Shown here: piece after piece, positions 27,211-36,307 of the stretch
Position numbering within the stretch: position 1 is the first letter of the stretch
Layout of the letters: the number at the start of each line of letters is the position of its first letter
Origin: Candidatus Scalindua sp.
GTDB taxonomy: Bacteria; Planctomycetota; Brocadiia; Brocadiales; Scalinduaceae
DNA length: 57,102 nucleotides
NCBI GenBank assembly: GCA_018670825.1
Contig: JABHIW010000012.1
Location: 1 to 57,102, forward strand
Reading direction: 5' to 3'
Made by a program: the position numbers and the translations under genes
The notes under the pieces: model-generated
The model's database searches: none
Told to the model about the DNA's origin: nothing
What the model saw: the letters and a program-made list of their open reading frames with translations, nothing else

Positions 27211-28608
27211 ATGTCTGATAAAAACATTAGTGATAAAAAAAATAAAATGGAAAAATTGATAAAAAATGCTTTAAAATCCGCCAAGGCGGATCAAATAGAA
27301 ATACGTATTAATGAAGGACGAGGAACGGGAGTCTCTTATGTAGGCAAGGAATTGGAGAGTATAGGCGAAAGCAGTATGATGGGTGGATGTGTACGTGCTC
27401 TCGTCAAGGGAGGATGGGGATTTGTAGCCTTTAATGATATTGAAAATTTATCTCGCTACGTCAAAATGGCATGTGAGCAGGCAACACTTGTTGGTAATAA
27501 GGACGTTTCGCTGGCAGAAACCGGGGTGATTAATGACGTTGTAAAGACGCATGTTGATCTAGACCCGGCAGACGTTTCGCTGATTGATAAACATGATTTG
27601 TGTCAAAAGTATAATAACATAATCTTATCTTCAAAGAAGATCCAGACTTCCAGTGTAAGATATGTGGATTCCCACGGTACGCTTTACTTTGCGAACCTGG
27701 AAGGCAGTTTTATTGTTAGCGAAAATATATTCTGCGGTGTTTCTGTAATGGCAATGGCAAAGGACGGCATGGACGTACAGCAGGCTTATGATTCAATTGG
27801 AGACCTCCGAGGATACAAGAAGGTTGAAAACTTTGAAGAAAGTTGTGAAGAGGTTACAAAGAGAGCGGTAGATTTACTCTCCGCGAAACCCGTGGAAGCA
27901 GGTAAATATACTGTAATTGCTGATCCGAAACTTTGCGGTGTGTTTACACATGAGGCGTTTGGACATCTGAGCGAAGCAGATTTTATCCATGAAAACAAAA
28001 AACTCCGTGAGATTATGAAAATCGGAAAACGCTTCGGCCCCGATGAATTGTCTATTGTTGATGACGGCACATTGGAAGGAGAAGCGGGTTATAATAAGTA
28101 TGACAGTGAGGGTACTCCTACTCAAAAAACGTACCTGATAAAGGATGGGATCCTGACCAACCGGTTGCATTCAAGAGAAACGGCAGCCAAAATGAGCGAG
28201 AAGCCTACAGGAAACGCAAGAGCTATCAGCTATGGCAGTGAACCGATTGTGCGCATGACTAATACTTATATGGAACCCCGTGATCAAACGTTTGAAGAGA
28301 TGCTGACAGGAGTAGATGACGGCATTTATGCAAAAGGATCACTTGGAGGCCAGACAAACACAGAGATGTTTACGTTCAGCGCTGAAGAAGCATATAGAAT
28401 AAAAGATGGAAAGGTTTGTGAACAAGTCCGCGATATAGTATTGACAGGCAATGTATTTGAAACATTAACGAACATAGATGCAATTGGTAATGATTTTGTC
28501 CTGTATGGAGGGCTTGGTGGTTGTGGTAAGGGCGGACAGTCTCCCCTGCGTGTAAGTGACGGCGGACCACATATCAGAATAAAAAATGTGACTATTGGTG
28601 GCAGATGA
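27211..28608 (+). CDS. tldD: TldD-family metalloprotease
   Basis: A 465-residue protein of the TldD/PmbA family. The zinc site is HEAFGH at 247-252 with Glu255 following. The C-terminal part has GNVFETLTNIDAIGNDF and GGLGGCGKGGQ, typical of the family. TldD with TldE forms a peptidase that trims unfolded or modified peptides; no TldE partner lies within the following kilobases. The ATG at 27211 is preceded by a weak ribosome site. Confidence 0.93.
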   Translation: MSDKNISDKKNKMEKLIKNALKSAKADQIEIRINEGRGTGVSYVGKELESIGESSMMGGCVRALVKGGWGFVAFNDIENLSRYVKMACEQATLVGNKDVSLAETGVINDVVKTHVDLDPADVSLIDKHDLCQKYNNIILSSKKIQTSSVRYVDSHGTLYFANLEGSFIVSENIFCGVSVMAMAKDGMDVQQAYDSIGDLRGYKKVENFEESCEEVTKRAVDLLSAKPVEAGKYTVIADPKLCGVFTHEAFGHLSEADFIHENKKLREIMKIGKRFGPDELSIVDDGTLEGEAGYNKYDSEGTPTQKTYLIKDGILTNRLHSRETAAKMSEKPTGNARAISYGSEPIVRMTNTYMEPRDQTFEEMLTGVDDGIYAKGSLGGQTNTEMFTFSAEEAYRIKDGKVCEQVRDIVLTGNVFETLTNIDAIGNDFVLYGGLGGCGKGGQSPLRVSDGGPHIRIKNVTIGGR

Positions 28609-29165
28609 TAATGTAGACAGGATTCAAGTCAGTAATCATCAACATACAGGCGATATCACAATTAAAGTTGGAATACATCCTCGTATATAAGAAGAGAGTG
28701 ATAGACCAAAACAAACATACATAAGAGTATTAGAAAAACGTCATACATCGAGAAAAGCAATCAAATTCACAGATAGCCTACGTCAAATTGTAGATGAAAA
28801 AATCAGTAAGTAGTTTAGCCATTATTTGATCTCCGACAGATTAAGCATGCTTGATCTTCATATCAGCCATAAGTGGATATATCAATATTTCAAGTGAGGA
28901 TGGGGAAACAATGTATCTTCCGTTTTCCGGGCTTTATTCTTGCTTTTTTTGGCTCTTTTTACTAACCTTCTCGTTATTGGCACCACTCTTCGTGTTAACC
29001 TGTTTGCATGTAATCCTTAGCTACTATAGGAGTCAATATCCAATATTCCAACTAACTATCATACACCCTATTAGGCAAGAAAAGATTGTAAGCGAGACAA
29101 GTTTTCCAAGTAAACACTCCACGCCATACTCAATGGCCTTGTAATGGCACTAGCGTATCACCGAA
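28609..29165. other. Convergent intergenic region, nothing recognised
   Basis: This stretch between tldD and the minus-strand SGNH gene shows no credible gene, RNA or clear terminator. One frame at about 28708-28812 reads a charged tail (KAIKFTDSLRQIVDEKISK) after a stop codon, which may be a decayed gene fragment, but I cannot identify it. Confidence 0.35.
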
Positions 29166-29915
29166 CTACTCAGGCGGTGACATCATTGCTCTCAGAATAC
29201 TGGATACAACTTCTGACGCCAAAATCCTAGAACCTGAGTCGTCAAAATGTATATCTTTTTCTGGCTGAACTTGGTCTATGTATGACAATACTGCATTGTA
29301 CAAATCATTAACCTCTATATTGTGTTCTTTCATCAACTCTTTGGTCGTAATATTGTACGCTTCAACGTTGCCCTCGATATACCCAATGTCATTTGGTACG
29401 GGTGTTGTGGTAGCGAAAATCAATCTGATCCCTTTGTCTTCAAGTTGAGTAATTAACGTTTCAAGATTCTTTCGATACTTCTTAACCGCTAATGCAAGAT
29501 CTTTTCTTTCATCTCTATTATCTCCGCTTCTCTGCAAATCATGAAGCCCCCAGTTGAAATGTATTATGTCCCAACCTGTTTTACCTATCCACTCCTCTAA
29601 CATGTTAATCCCCCTCAAAGTTGATGCACAATTTACTGGCTGTAAGAGTGGGCCTCCGATGAACAAACTATGTAGCCGCTGGGGAGCATATTCAACTAGT
29701 CGATAAACAATCGCTTTGCCTCGTAATGCATCACGAACAAAAGGGAAATATCTGATAGTGGTTGAATCTCCGATTAGAAGAACTTTAGGTAGTTGATTGT
29801 CAACATTATCCACTTTTGCAAACTGTTTGGTAAACAATTGAACTGGAACGGTAAATCGAGAGAGAATTGCCAGTAGTATAATAATTATAATTGCAGATAA
29901 GCCTATCCATTTCAT
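29166..29915 (-). CDS. SGNH/GDSL hydrolase family protein
   Basis: A 249-residue protein with an N-terminal hydrophobic anchor or signal (4-22). It has LLIGDSTTIRYFP (catalytic Ser block), a NWGLHDLQ block and a C-terminal DIHFDDSG block (Asp-x-His). These match the SGNH esterase/lipase fold. The substrate is unknown; these often act on acylated glycans or lipids at the cell surface. Confidence 0.75.
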   Translation of the reverse strand: MKWIGLSAIIIIILLAILSRFTVPVQLFTKQFAKVDNVDNQLPKVLLIGDSTTIRYFPFVRDALRGKAIVYRLVEYAPQRLHSLFIGGPLLQPVNCASTLRGINMLEEWIGKTGWDIIHFNWGLHDLQRSGDNRDERKDLALAVKKYRKNLETLITQLEDKGIRLIFATTTPVPNDIGYIEGNVEAYNITTKELMKEHNIEVNDLYNAVLSYIDQVQPEKDIHFDDSGSRILASEVVSSILRAMMSPPE

Positions 29916-30304
29916 TAGAATCTGATCTTTCTACTCCAACATTTTTGATAAATTATTTTTTCATGTTCAACGCAATATTGCATACTACGGACCTTGTTTC
30001 TTCTATAGATAATGCTGACACTGAACAGGTTATACATACTACAAAGAAGTCCTTATCAGGCTTAAAGAGTGGGAATCATTATCTACTCTTAAAGAAGAAC
30101 TAGAGCCTGGATAGCCAAATACAACATCAATTCTCCACATTCTTCATTTAAATAAAAAATATACTGCGCCCAATTAAGCAAGCAGATACTTGACTCTCAT
30201 TCACTTTCACCCAGACGAAGACAAAAAAGGATAGAGTCGTTCGGTAGTATTTATTAAAACACTTAGATAATTTCCATCTGATTAAATAAAGAAATGATTT
30301 ATTA
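29916..30304. other. Intergenic region between two SGNH genes, nothing recognised
   Basis: No supportable gene, hairpin or repeat was seen in this region. It should carry the promoter of the downstream SGNH gene on the minus strand. Confidence 0.35.
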
Positions 30305-31477
30305 CTATTTTTTTATCTCGAATGAATTTGCTTCTTTATGAATCATTTTGTTTGAAATGAGTATCTGAGATGTTTTTTCGGCCTGCAGTCTGTTTCCTTG
30401 AGGAGATTGGTGGATTTCATCATGAAAATTTTCTGCTTTTTTGCCAATAGTCGCAATATCTACTACCGGTACATTTAATTCACTGCCTAATTTAACAATT
30501 TCATTATTAAGGAATTCCAACTTAAGAACTATTCGGTTTTCTCTCCCTTTTTCTCTTCCCTTATTAAACCAATTAGGCTTTCGTCCAAATTGGTTTTTCA
30601 TTTGTACCGCTAATTTCTTTTTTTCTTTTTCTGAAGCTTCATACATAGTCGCAAAAGTAGAGTAAACAAGTTTTGTATTATGCTCTTTTGCGACAACGGT
30701 AATGTGTCTTAAATTAGATATGATAGTTTCCATCAAAATATTATTAACAGGATCATACGCTTTATTAGGACGTCTTGATGGTTCTTTTGATTTTGATGAG
30801 AATTTAAATAGTCGGCTTACATTACTCTTAAGAGATAAATATCTATATTTAACTTTAGTAAAAAATTTAAATCTTTTCTGTAGAATAGTATATATATTCG
30901 AGTGTTCATACCACTCTGCACCAATAGCATGCATCACATGTGAATAATCAGTCTTAAATGTTTCCGGATTATCACCTATAACCACATCATTAATTCCGTG
31001 ATAAATATATACAATATCAGGCTCCAGGTAAACCAGGTTCAGCATATAATTAATTAAACTATGCATCGTTGTGTAACCGGAAACTGCTGCATTAATTACT
31101 TCAACATTATATCCCTTCTCGTTAAGAATTTTTTCTAATTGAAAGGGGTAGGTGTCTTTTGTCTCCACACAAAAACCATACGTTGTGGAACCTCCAAGAG
31201 TCATAATCCTGATTGTCCCCGGGTCTTTTTCCTTATCAAATTTTTTACCCCTAAATAAAAAAGGCGGATGTACGGTATGCGGCAGTATTGGGCTGGGTGC
31301 ATGATATCCATCTCCGGGAGGAAATGCATATTTAAGATTATCGTAATTGAAGAAATAGTTTTTGACGTATTTCAATCCATAGACAGTAAATTCTGCGTAT
31401 AAGAGAGATGCAATCAAAATCGATAATATAATAAAGCAGTGAAGGAAAATGTTTCTACGCTTTTTCGTCTTTTTCAA
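30305..31477 (-). CDS. SGNH/GDSL hydrolase family protein, membrane-anchored
   Basis: A 390-residue protein. After a basic start comes one hydrophobic helix at about 10-32. The SGNH blocks are IMTLGGSTTYGF (catalytic Ser), INAAVSGYTT, IYHGINDVV and, near the C-terminus, DEIHQSPQGN (Asp-x-x-His). This architecture is seen in cell-surface acyl-hydrolases. It is different in sequence from the SGNH protein at 29166, so the two are not recent duplicates. Confidence 0.8.
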   Translation of the reverse strand: MKKTKKRRNIFLHCFIILSILIASLLYAEFTVYGLKYVKNYFFNYDNLKYAFPPGDGYHAPSPILPHTVHPPFLFRGKKFDKEKDPGTIRIMTLGGSTTYGFCVETKDTYPFQLEKILNEKGYNVEVINAAVSGYTTMHSLINYMLNLVYLEPDIVYIYHGINDVVIGDNPETFKTDYSHVMHAIGAEWYEHSNIYTILQKRFKFFTKVKYRYLSLKSNVSRLFKFSSKSKEPSRRPNKAYDPVNNILMETIISNLRHITVVAKEHNTKLVYSTFATMYEASEKEKKKLAVQMKNQFGRKPNWFNKGREKGRENRIVLKLEFLNNEIVKLGSELNVPVVDIATIGKKAENFHDEIHQSPQGNRLQAEKTSQILISNKMIHKEANSFEIKK

Positions 31478-31569
31478 TATTTAGCCTGCGATTAGATTTC
31501 AAAGAGATGAATTAATTAAAAAATACATAATACAAACATAATGAATTTCTTCAAATCAATAATAGAATA

Positions 31570-31743
31570 TCAACTAATACGTGTAAACAGTTTATGCAAC
31601 ATTGGTTCAGGAAAGATACAAAAGGGATAATCCCTGTTCGTCACAATGGAATTATATCTTAGCTTTTTCTCTAAATCTTCCATCTCCTTTTCCTTCATTA
31701 AAGTATTGAGCTGTTTTAACCTGTCAAAAGTCCATTCCTTTTT
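31570..31743 (-). pseudogene. C-terminal remnant of a paralogue of the 544-residue protein at 34476
   Basis: This frame reads KKEWTFDRLKQLNTLMKE and later NSIVTNRDYPFCIFPEP. The 544-residue protein at 34476-36110 ends with TFDKIKQLNCLMKE and NSIVTNRDYPFCIYPES. The rest of the paralogue is missing. An open frame continues to 31950 but its upstream part is the complement of a purine-rich tract with no match to the other protein, so I limit the remnant to this part. Confidence 0.7.
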
Positions 31744-32110
31744 TACATCGTTCTTTATACCTTTCAATGTACGAAAATAATATGTAATTCTTGTCGGAGC
31801 TATTTTATTGAAAAATAGCCTGAGTGCCGAAGTATAAAAGAAAAAGACGTTTAGTTGTAGATAAGCGCAAAGAAGAGAGAGAAGAGAATAAAAACAGGAA
31901 GCTGAGAAGAGAAGTTGAAAGAGAGACGAAAGGCCATAATCACAAATCAAGGTTTTGACTTCAAATACATTCCGGTTGTACTAAAGCAGGCTTGACCTTT
32001 TTGCATAAATCTTTACAATGCGCTGGTATGGCAGATTGCAGGAGAATTAATTGCCCATATTTATTACACATCTGTAAAATTCGGCTGTAATTTTTTTAAG
32101 GAAATACTCA
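31744..32110. other. Upstream region of the OmpA-type lipoprotein gene
   Basis: It contains a purine-rich tract (about 31836-31940, plus strand) and otherwise AT-rich DNA. No clear gene is seen. The promoter of the gene at 32111 should lie in the last hundred bases. Confidence 0.35.
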
Positions 32111-33376
32111 ATGAAAAGAAAGCTGTCACTGTTTGCATGTATAGCGATATTTATTTCGTTACAAACCGGTTGTTTTCAATTAAAGAGTTTGGACTTAAAG
32201 AGTTTAGACTTTATGAGAATGGATGAATTTCATTCTCAAGTCCAAACTCAAGAACTTCAAACTGAGGGTTATGTGCAAAAGGTTGACAGCTTTATTATAG
32301 TACTGGATTCATCATCATCTATGGGTACTATTTACAAGGATGAGGTTGCCGAGCGATATTCCCGGTTTATGATTGCCAAAGATATTGTTAGTCGAATGAA
32401 TAATACTCTGCCTGAAATGGAGATTCAAGGGACCCTCCAGAGATTTGGTTACGGTTATTCTGCAAGGGGAAAACTGACCGAGGCCGTATACGGGCCGACT
32501 ACATATTCCAGATTTGGCTTGGAACAAGCTTTACAAAGTATAATAACTCCCGGGGGGCATAGTCCTGCCGGGCTTGCCATTGGGGCGACAAGTAAAATTG
32601 TAGGTTCTACAGAAGGTAAGAATGCCGTAATTGTTATAAGTGATGGTGAAAAGCTGAAAGATGACCCTCTCATGAAGGTTAAGACTTTGAAGAAACAATT
32701 TGGAGACAGAACATGCCTTTATACGATTTGGGTGGGAAGTAAGACGGAAAGCAAGGAATTTATGGATGAGATCGCCGCAGAAATGAGATGCGGTTTCTCT
32801 GTAACAGCTGATGACCTAGCAACAAGCGAAGGTATGGAAGATTTTGTAAGAAAAGTATTCCTTGCGGTGGACAGCGACGGAGATGGTGTTCCCGATGATG
32901 CAGATGAATGCCCGGGTACGCCTCCCGGAGTCCAGGTTAATGCTGTGGGGTGTACTGTAGATAGTGATGGAGACGGTGTTACTGACGATGTAGATGCGTG
33001 TCCGAATACTCCGAGAGGTGCTATTGTTGATAACCGGGGTTGCTGGGTTGTCAAAGGGGTAAGATTTGATTATAAAAAATGGGATGTAAAACCTCAGTTT
33101 AATACAAACCTGGATAATATTATTAATATTTTGAAAAAGACTCCGGGCTTAAAGATAAGGGTAGAGGGGCATACTGACAATATAGGTTCAAAGAAATATA
33201 ATCTGGACTTGTCGAAAAAGAGGGCACAGGCAATAAAGGATTATCTGGTTGGAAAGGGCATAGATCAGTCACGAATCACTTCAGTAGGACATGGACTTTC
33301 AAAGCCGATAGCCGGTAACGATACAAAAAAGGGACGTGCTTTAAATAGAAGGGCTGAATTGATACCCGTGAAATAG
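32111..33376 (+). CDS. VWA-TSP3-OmpA outer membrane lipoprotein
   Basis: A 421-residue lipoprotein with lipobox SLQTGC (Cys21). Residues 55-255 are a von Willebrand A domain with the metal site DSSSSMG. Residues 255-312 hold two thrombospondin type-3 calcium-binding repeats (DSDGDGVPDDADECPGTP and a second copy). Residues 315-421 form an OmpA domain that binds peptidoglycan (VEGHTDNIGSKKYN, RALNRRAEL). It likely tethers the outer membrane to the wall while displaying an adhesion-like domain. AAGGA precedes the ATG. Confidence 0.92.
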   Translation: MKRKLSLFACIAIFISLQTGCFQLKSLDLKSLDFMRMDEFHSQVQTQELQTEGYVQKVDSFIIVLDSSSSMGTIYKDEVAERYSRFMIAKDIVSRMNNTLPEMEIQGTLQRFGYGYSARGKLTEAVYGPTTYSRFGLEQALQSIITPGGHSPAGLAIGATSKIVGSTEGKNAVIVISDGEKLKDDPLMKVKTLKKQFGDRTCLYTIWVGSKTESKEFMDEIAAEMRCGFSVTADDLATSEGMEDFVRKVFLAVDSDGDGVPDDADECPGTPPGVQVNAVGCTVDSDGDGVTDDVDACPNTPRGAIVDNRGCWVVKGVRFDYKKWDVKPQFNTNLDNIINILKKTPGLKIRVEGHTDNIGSKKYNLDLSKKRAQAIKDYLVGKGIDQSRITSVGHGLSKPIAGNDTKKGRALNRRAELIPVK

Positions 33377-33591
33377 TTTAGAAATAGCGAACTGATAATC
33401 AAGCCTTTTAAAAATAAATGTGGCAGAGATTGTTGTGTACCACCTGGCATCCGGCAAGATATAATAGCCTTGCTGGCAGATGCGTTATGTACGGACTCTT
33501 TGTCGCTCCCGATAACCTTGTAAAGCCATTCGCAGGGATAATCTATGCTGACCTATTGATGATTGATATCTTCTCTGTTATCTCCTTCTTT

Positions 33592-34430
33592 TCACTGTTT
33601 CACAAGAATCATATTGCGGAATATTTTATTGTTCTTAACTATATGCCAAAGTTTTTCTGAGTGTTCTTGAGACCTGTAGATACTAAAGACTATGTATGAT
33701 TTGTCAAAGAGCTCAATCGAAATATTTGGAACAAAAATAACTGAACTTATCTTACTTCTGAATTGTTCTGCCCCTCTTTTATTTAGTGCAGGATCTAACA
33801 ATCCTTTAATTGGTTGTCCTTCCCAGTATTCTTGTAGTAACGGCTCTTGTGTTACACCAAACATTACCATCTGAACATCAGTATAATCAAAATGCTCAAA
33901 ATGAAACTGTGAACAATCTATCACAATTGTAGAAATTACATTTTCATTCTGACTTGGAAATTTGTCAATTTTTTCCAAAATTTTTTCCTGCAATCGAATA
34001 GTCACTGCCCCTCAGGTCGCAGGTACTTATCTGGATGCCCACCTTCCATCTGTACCTCAGAATATTTTACTCCATCCTCTATTTCTACTGGAGTCAATGC
34101 AGATTTTAATGGATTGCTCATTTCGGGTCTATTTAATTCAAAGCCGAAAATATTTTATGATGCGTTTAGGTATGTAAAATCTACAGTTTTGTCGCTTTCA
34201 GGATTAATATTCTTTTCATACTCCAAGCTCAAATTACATTTTTCAAACACCTGTGCAAAATAAGCCTCAAAAATGTAAGAGGAATCTGAAGGATTATTCT
34301 CTATGTTTCTAACTATTTCATCATATTTTCCTAAACTCTTTAAAAAAGAAACCGTATCTTTAAGAACTGGATCATTTATCATATTAATATCCATAGATTT
34401 AACACGTCTGTAATTGCTGCAATTATTCAT
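33592..34430 (-). pseudogene. Decayed gene of unknown function (nonsense plus frameshift)
   Basis: Two frames, 34155-34430 and 33592-34005, are parts of one ancestral gene of about 280 codons. The first ends at TAA (34155-34157), but translation in the same frame continues for 50 codons (NIFGFELNRPEMSN...) to TGA at 34002-34004. The second frame then begins in a different phase at 34005. Joined, the pieces read through smoothly. A nuclease-like pattern, TVDFTYLNAS then FGFELNRP (Asp ... Glu-x-Asn), is visible but the usual Lys is not. The function is not recognised. Confidence 0.6.
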
Positions 34431-34475
34431 TCTAACATAAAATATTTGTTATCTGCGGTTGATCTTTTTGCCTTC

Positions 34476-36110
34476 TCAGTAATTTAATTTAAACAGCCCT
34501 CCCAGCCTTGATTCTGGATAGATACAGAAGGGATAATCCCTATTCGTTACAATAGAATTGTGCTTTAGTCTATTTTCTAAATTTTCTATCTCCTTTTCCT
34601 TCTCTTTAATCAGGGGACTGATCTTCTCTTTCATCAGGCAGTTAAGCTGTTTTATCTTGTCAAACGTCTGATATTTTTCTTTGCTATCGTGTGACGTTTT
34701 AGTTATCAGCTCTTTTTTTTCACTTGCCATAGATCTCATTTCGGCATCTTCCATAAATTCGTCGGAAGCATATCTGTCCGGATTATAGCCCATATCCTTG
34801 ATGATATGTTTAAGCGCTATAACATCTTCTTTAGAAACGTTAAATGGTTTATATGGCAGATGCAGGGTCGCTGAGATGGTTGCATATTCAGGTGGTTCTA
34901 CACCAAAGAACTCTCTTATGATTTCGTCGGTAATCAGATCGTACTTTGCCCCACCAATTCCATGAATGAACAGGTCGGAAAAGAACATCCTTGAGTACAT
35001 GGTGTTAGCTATCGCCTTTGGGCGGATCTTTATGCCCTCACTTATCACCTCTTTCAACCTTTCCAGATTTTCTGAAGAGTTGCCTCTTTCACCAAAATCA
35101 AAATGAGTAACAGTCTCGTTCTCAGATAGTATGCTTATGCGGCTCTCATTTGCTACAGATACAAAGAGGCTTTTCCTCGATCCACCCTCTCTCCACATCC
35201 AGAATGGCATTTCGACTACATCCCCTTTCTCCATCAAATCAGGCAGCGGATTAGCCTTAGAGCTTATTTTCTTTAGTATCCGATACTCTCTGAGTTTTGT
35301 ATTATAGGTTTCTACAAAACTCTTTGCATTCGCCGTTATGTGTAGGAAAAAATTGAGAAATGAATCTGTCTCACTGATAGAAGAAACTGGAATCTCCAGA
35401 TTGCTGATTCCAAATCTTGTCAAAAAAGCATGCCTTGCAAACGTAAACAGATCACTGAATTGCAGTGTTTCTCCAGCAAGCTTTAATACTACATCCATAA
35501 AACCCTCAAACGTCTTCTTCATGTCAGGATTATGCAGGGCCTTTAAAACGCTCTCTTTAAAAGCGGTCAGTTGTGTTGAATCCGCATATCTGATCTCTTC
35601 AAAGGCAAGATTGCGTAGGCCGGGAATGTATTCTATCTTTTCCACAGATGAATCCGGGACGTTTATGTCTGGAATGTTCAGACAGTTATCATTACTGGCA
35701 TCATTGTCTACGACCATATTTATCCCGACAGCATTCACCTTCTTTGCAATACTGTTCACAAGAGTATGCTTTATCATTACACCCGGATGCGCAAGGGTAG
35801 GGGAGTGTCCGGTTTGGATTATCTCCTTTTCAGGAGTATAAGGATCATTAATATTTGATAAATTTTCTGTACCAGTTATATTCAGTTTTGTGCAAAGAGA
35901 GCAAATTTTCTCAGTGTATTTCCCCGCCTTTTTTAATGTGTCGGATCGAACCTGTTCGCGGAATTGGGAAAAAGGTATGTTGTTAATGTCAAAATTGTAG
36001 GATTGGAATCTCTCTTTATTTATATCGATTAATCTCGGAATGTCTTCATGTGCAGGGTCGATGAATATCTCTTTGTTCTGCTTTGGGGTCGTGAATGATT
36101 TAATTTTCAT
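34476..36110 (-). CDS. Hypothetical protein with weak BshC-like features
   Basis: A 544-residue protein. Near residue 100 it has QTGHSPTLAHPGVMIKHTL followed by a VVDNDASND segment. This recalls BshC, the cysteine-adding enzyme of bacillithiol synthesis, whose signature has Gly-Gln-Gln-x-Gly, Gly-Pro and a later Glu-Asp-His-Asp. The resemblance is weak and by eye. The C-terminus has a coiled-coil segment (475-525) and NSIVTNRDYPFCIYPE. A shortened paralogue lies at 31570-31743. I cannot assign a function. Confidence 0.6.
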   Translation of the reverse strand: MKIKSFTTPKQNKEIFIDPAHEDIPRLIDINKERFQSYNFDINNIPFSQFREQVRSDTLKKAGKYTEKICSLCTKLNITGTENLSNINDPYTPEKEIIQTGHSPTLAHPGVMIKHTLVNSIAKKVNAVGINMVVDNDASNDNCLNIPDINVPDSSVEKIEYIPGLRNLAFEEIRYADSTQLTAFKESVLKALHNPDMKKTFEGFMDVVLKLAGETLQFSDLFTFARHAFLTRFGISNLEIPVSSISETDSFLNFFLHITANAKSFVETYNTKLREYRILKKISSKANPLPDLMEKGDVVEMPFWMWREGGSRKSLFVSVANESRISILSENETVTHFDFGERGNSSENLERLKEVISEGIKIRPKAIANTMYSRMFFSDLFIHGIGGAKYDLITDEIIREFFGVEPPEYATISATLHLPYKPFNVSKEDVIALKHIIKDMGYNPDRYASDEFMEDAEMRSMASEKKELITKTSHDSKEKYQTFDKIKQLNCLMKEKISPLIKEKEKEIENLENRLKHNSIVTNRDYPFCIYPESRLGGLFKLNY

Positions 36111-36164
36111 ATTTTATTACGGGTTACACATTTCGGGGTATGTCGCTATCTCGACAAAGACTAT

Positions 36165-36190
36165 CCTTCGACTCCGCTCAGGATGACGTC
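36165..36190 (+). repeat. Dispersed repeat copy (CCTTCGACTCCGCTCAGGAT)
   Basis: The same sequence occurs at 41446-41467 and, inverted, at 41647-41670. This copy lies between the 544-residue protein gene and mutS. Such sequences recur in intergenic DNA of many bacteria. Confidence 0.7.
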
Positions 36191-36307
36191 ACACTGTGCG
36201 AAGTCGAAGTGTTATAAACGCCAAAATTCATCTAGTTGCAAGTTTTAGGAAATAGTCATGATTTAATCCGTAACCTCAACTCGAAAACTCAGTTGATTTT
36301 TTCTTAC

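Noticed and set aside
28851..29144. Plus-strand 97-codon hydrophobic frame
   Set aside because: TTG start, no ribosome site, no recognisable domain, T-rich composition; most likely chance.
29891..30103. Plus-strand 70-codon frame overlapping the start of the SGNH gene
   Set aside because: It has no ribosome site or domain and overlaps a better gene on the other strand.
31824..31958. 44-codon plus-strand frame, extremely rich in Lys, Arg and Glu, starting at GTG
   Set aside because: It is just the reading of a purine-rich tract; no ribosome site or similarity supports it.
33418..33660. Plus-strand 80-codon frame after the OmpA-type gene
   Set aside because: No family features and overlaps the decayed minus-strand gene.
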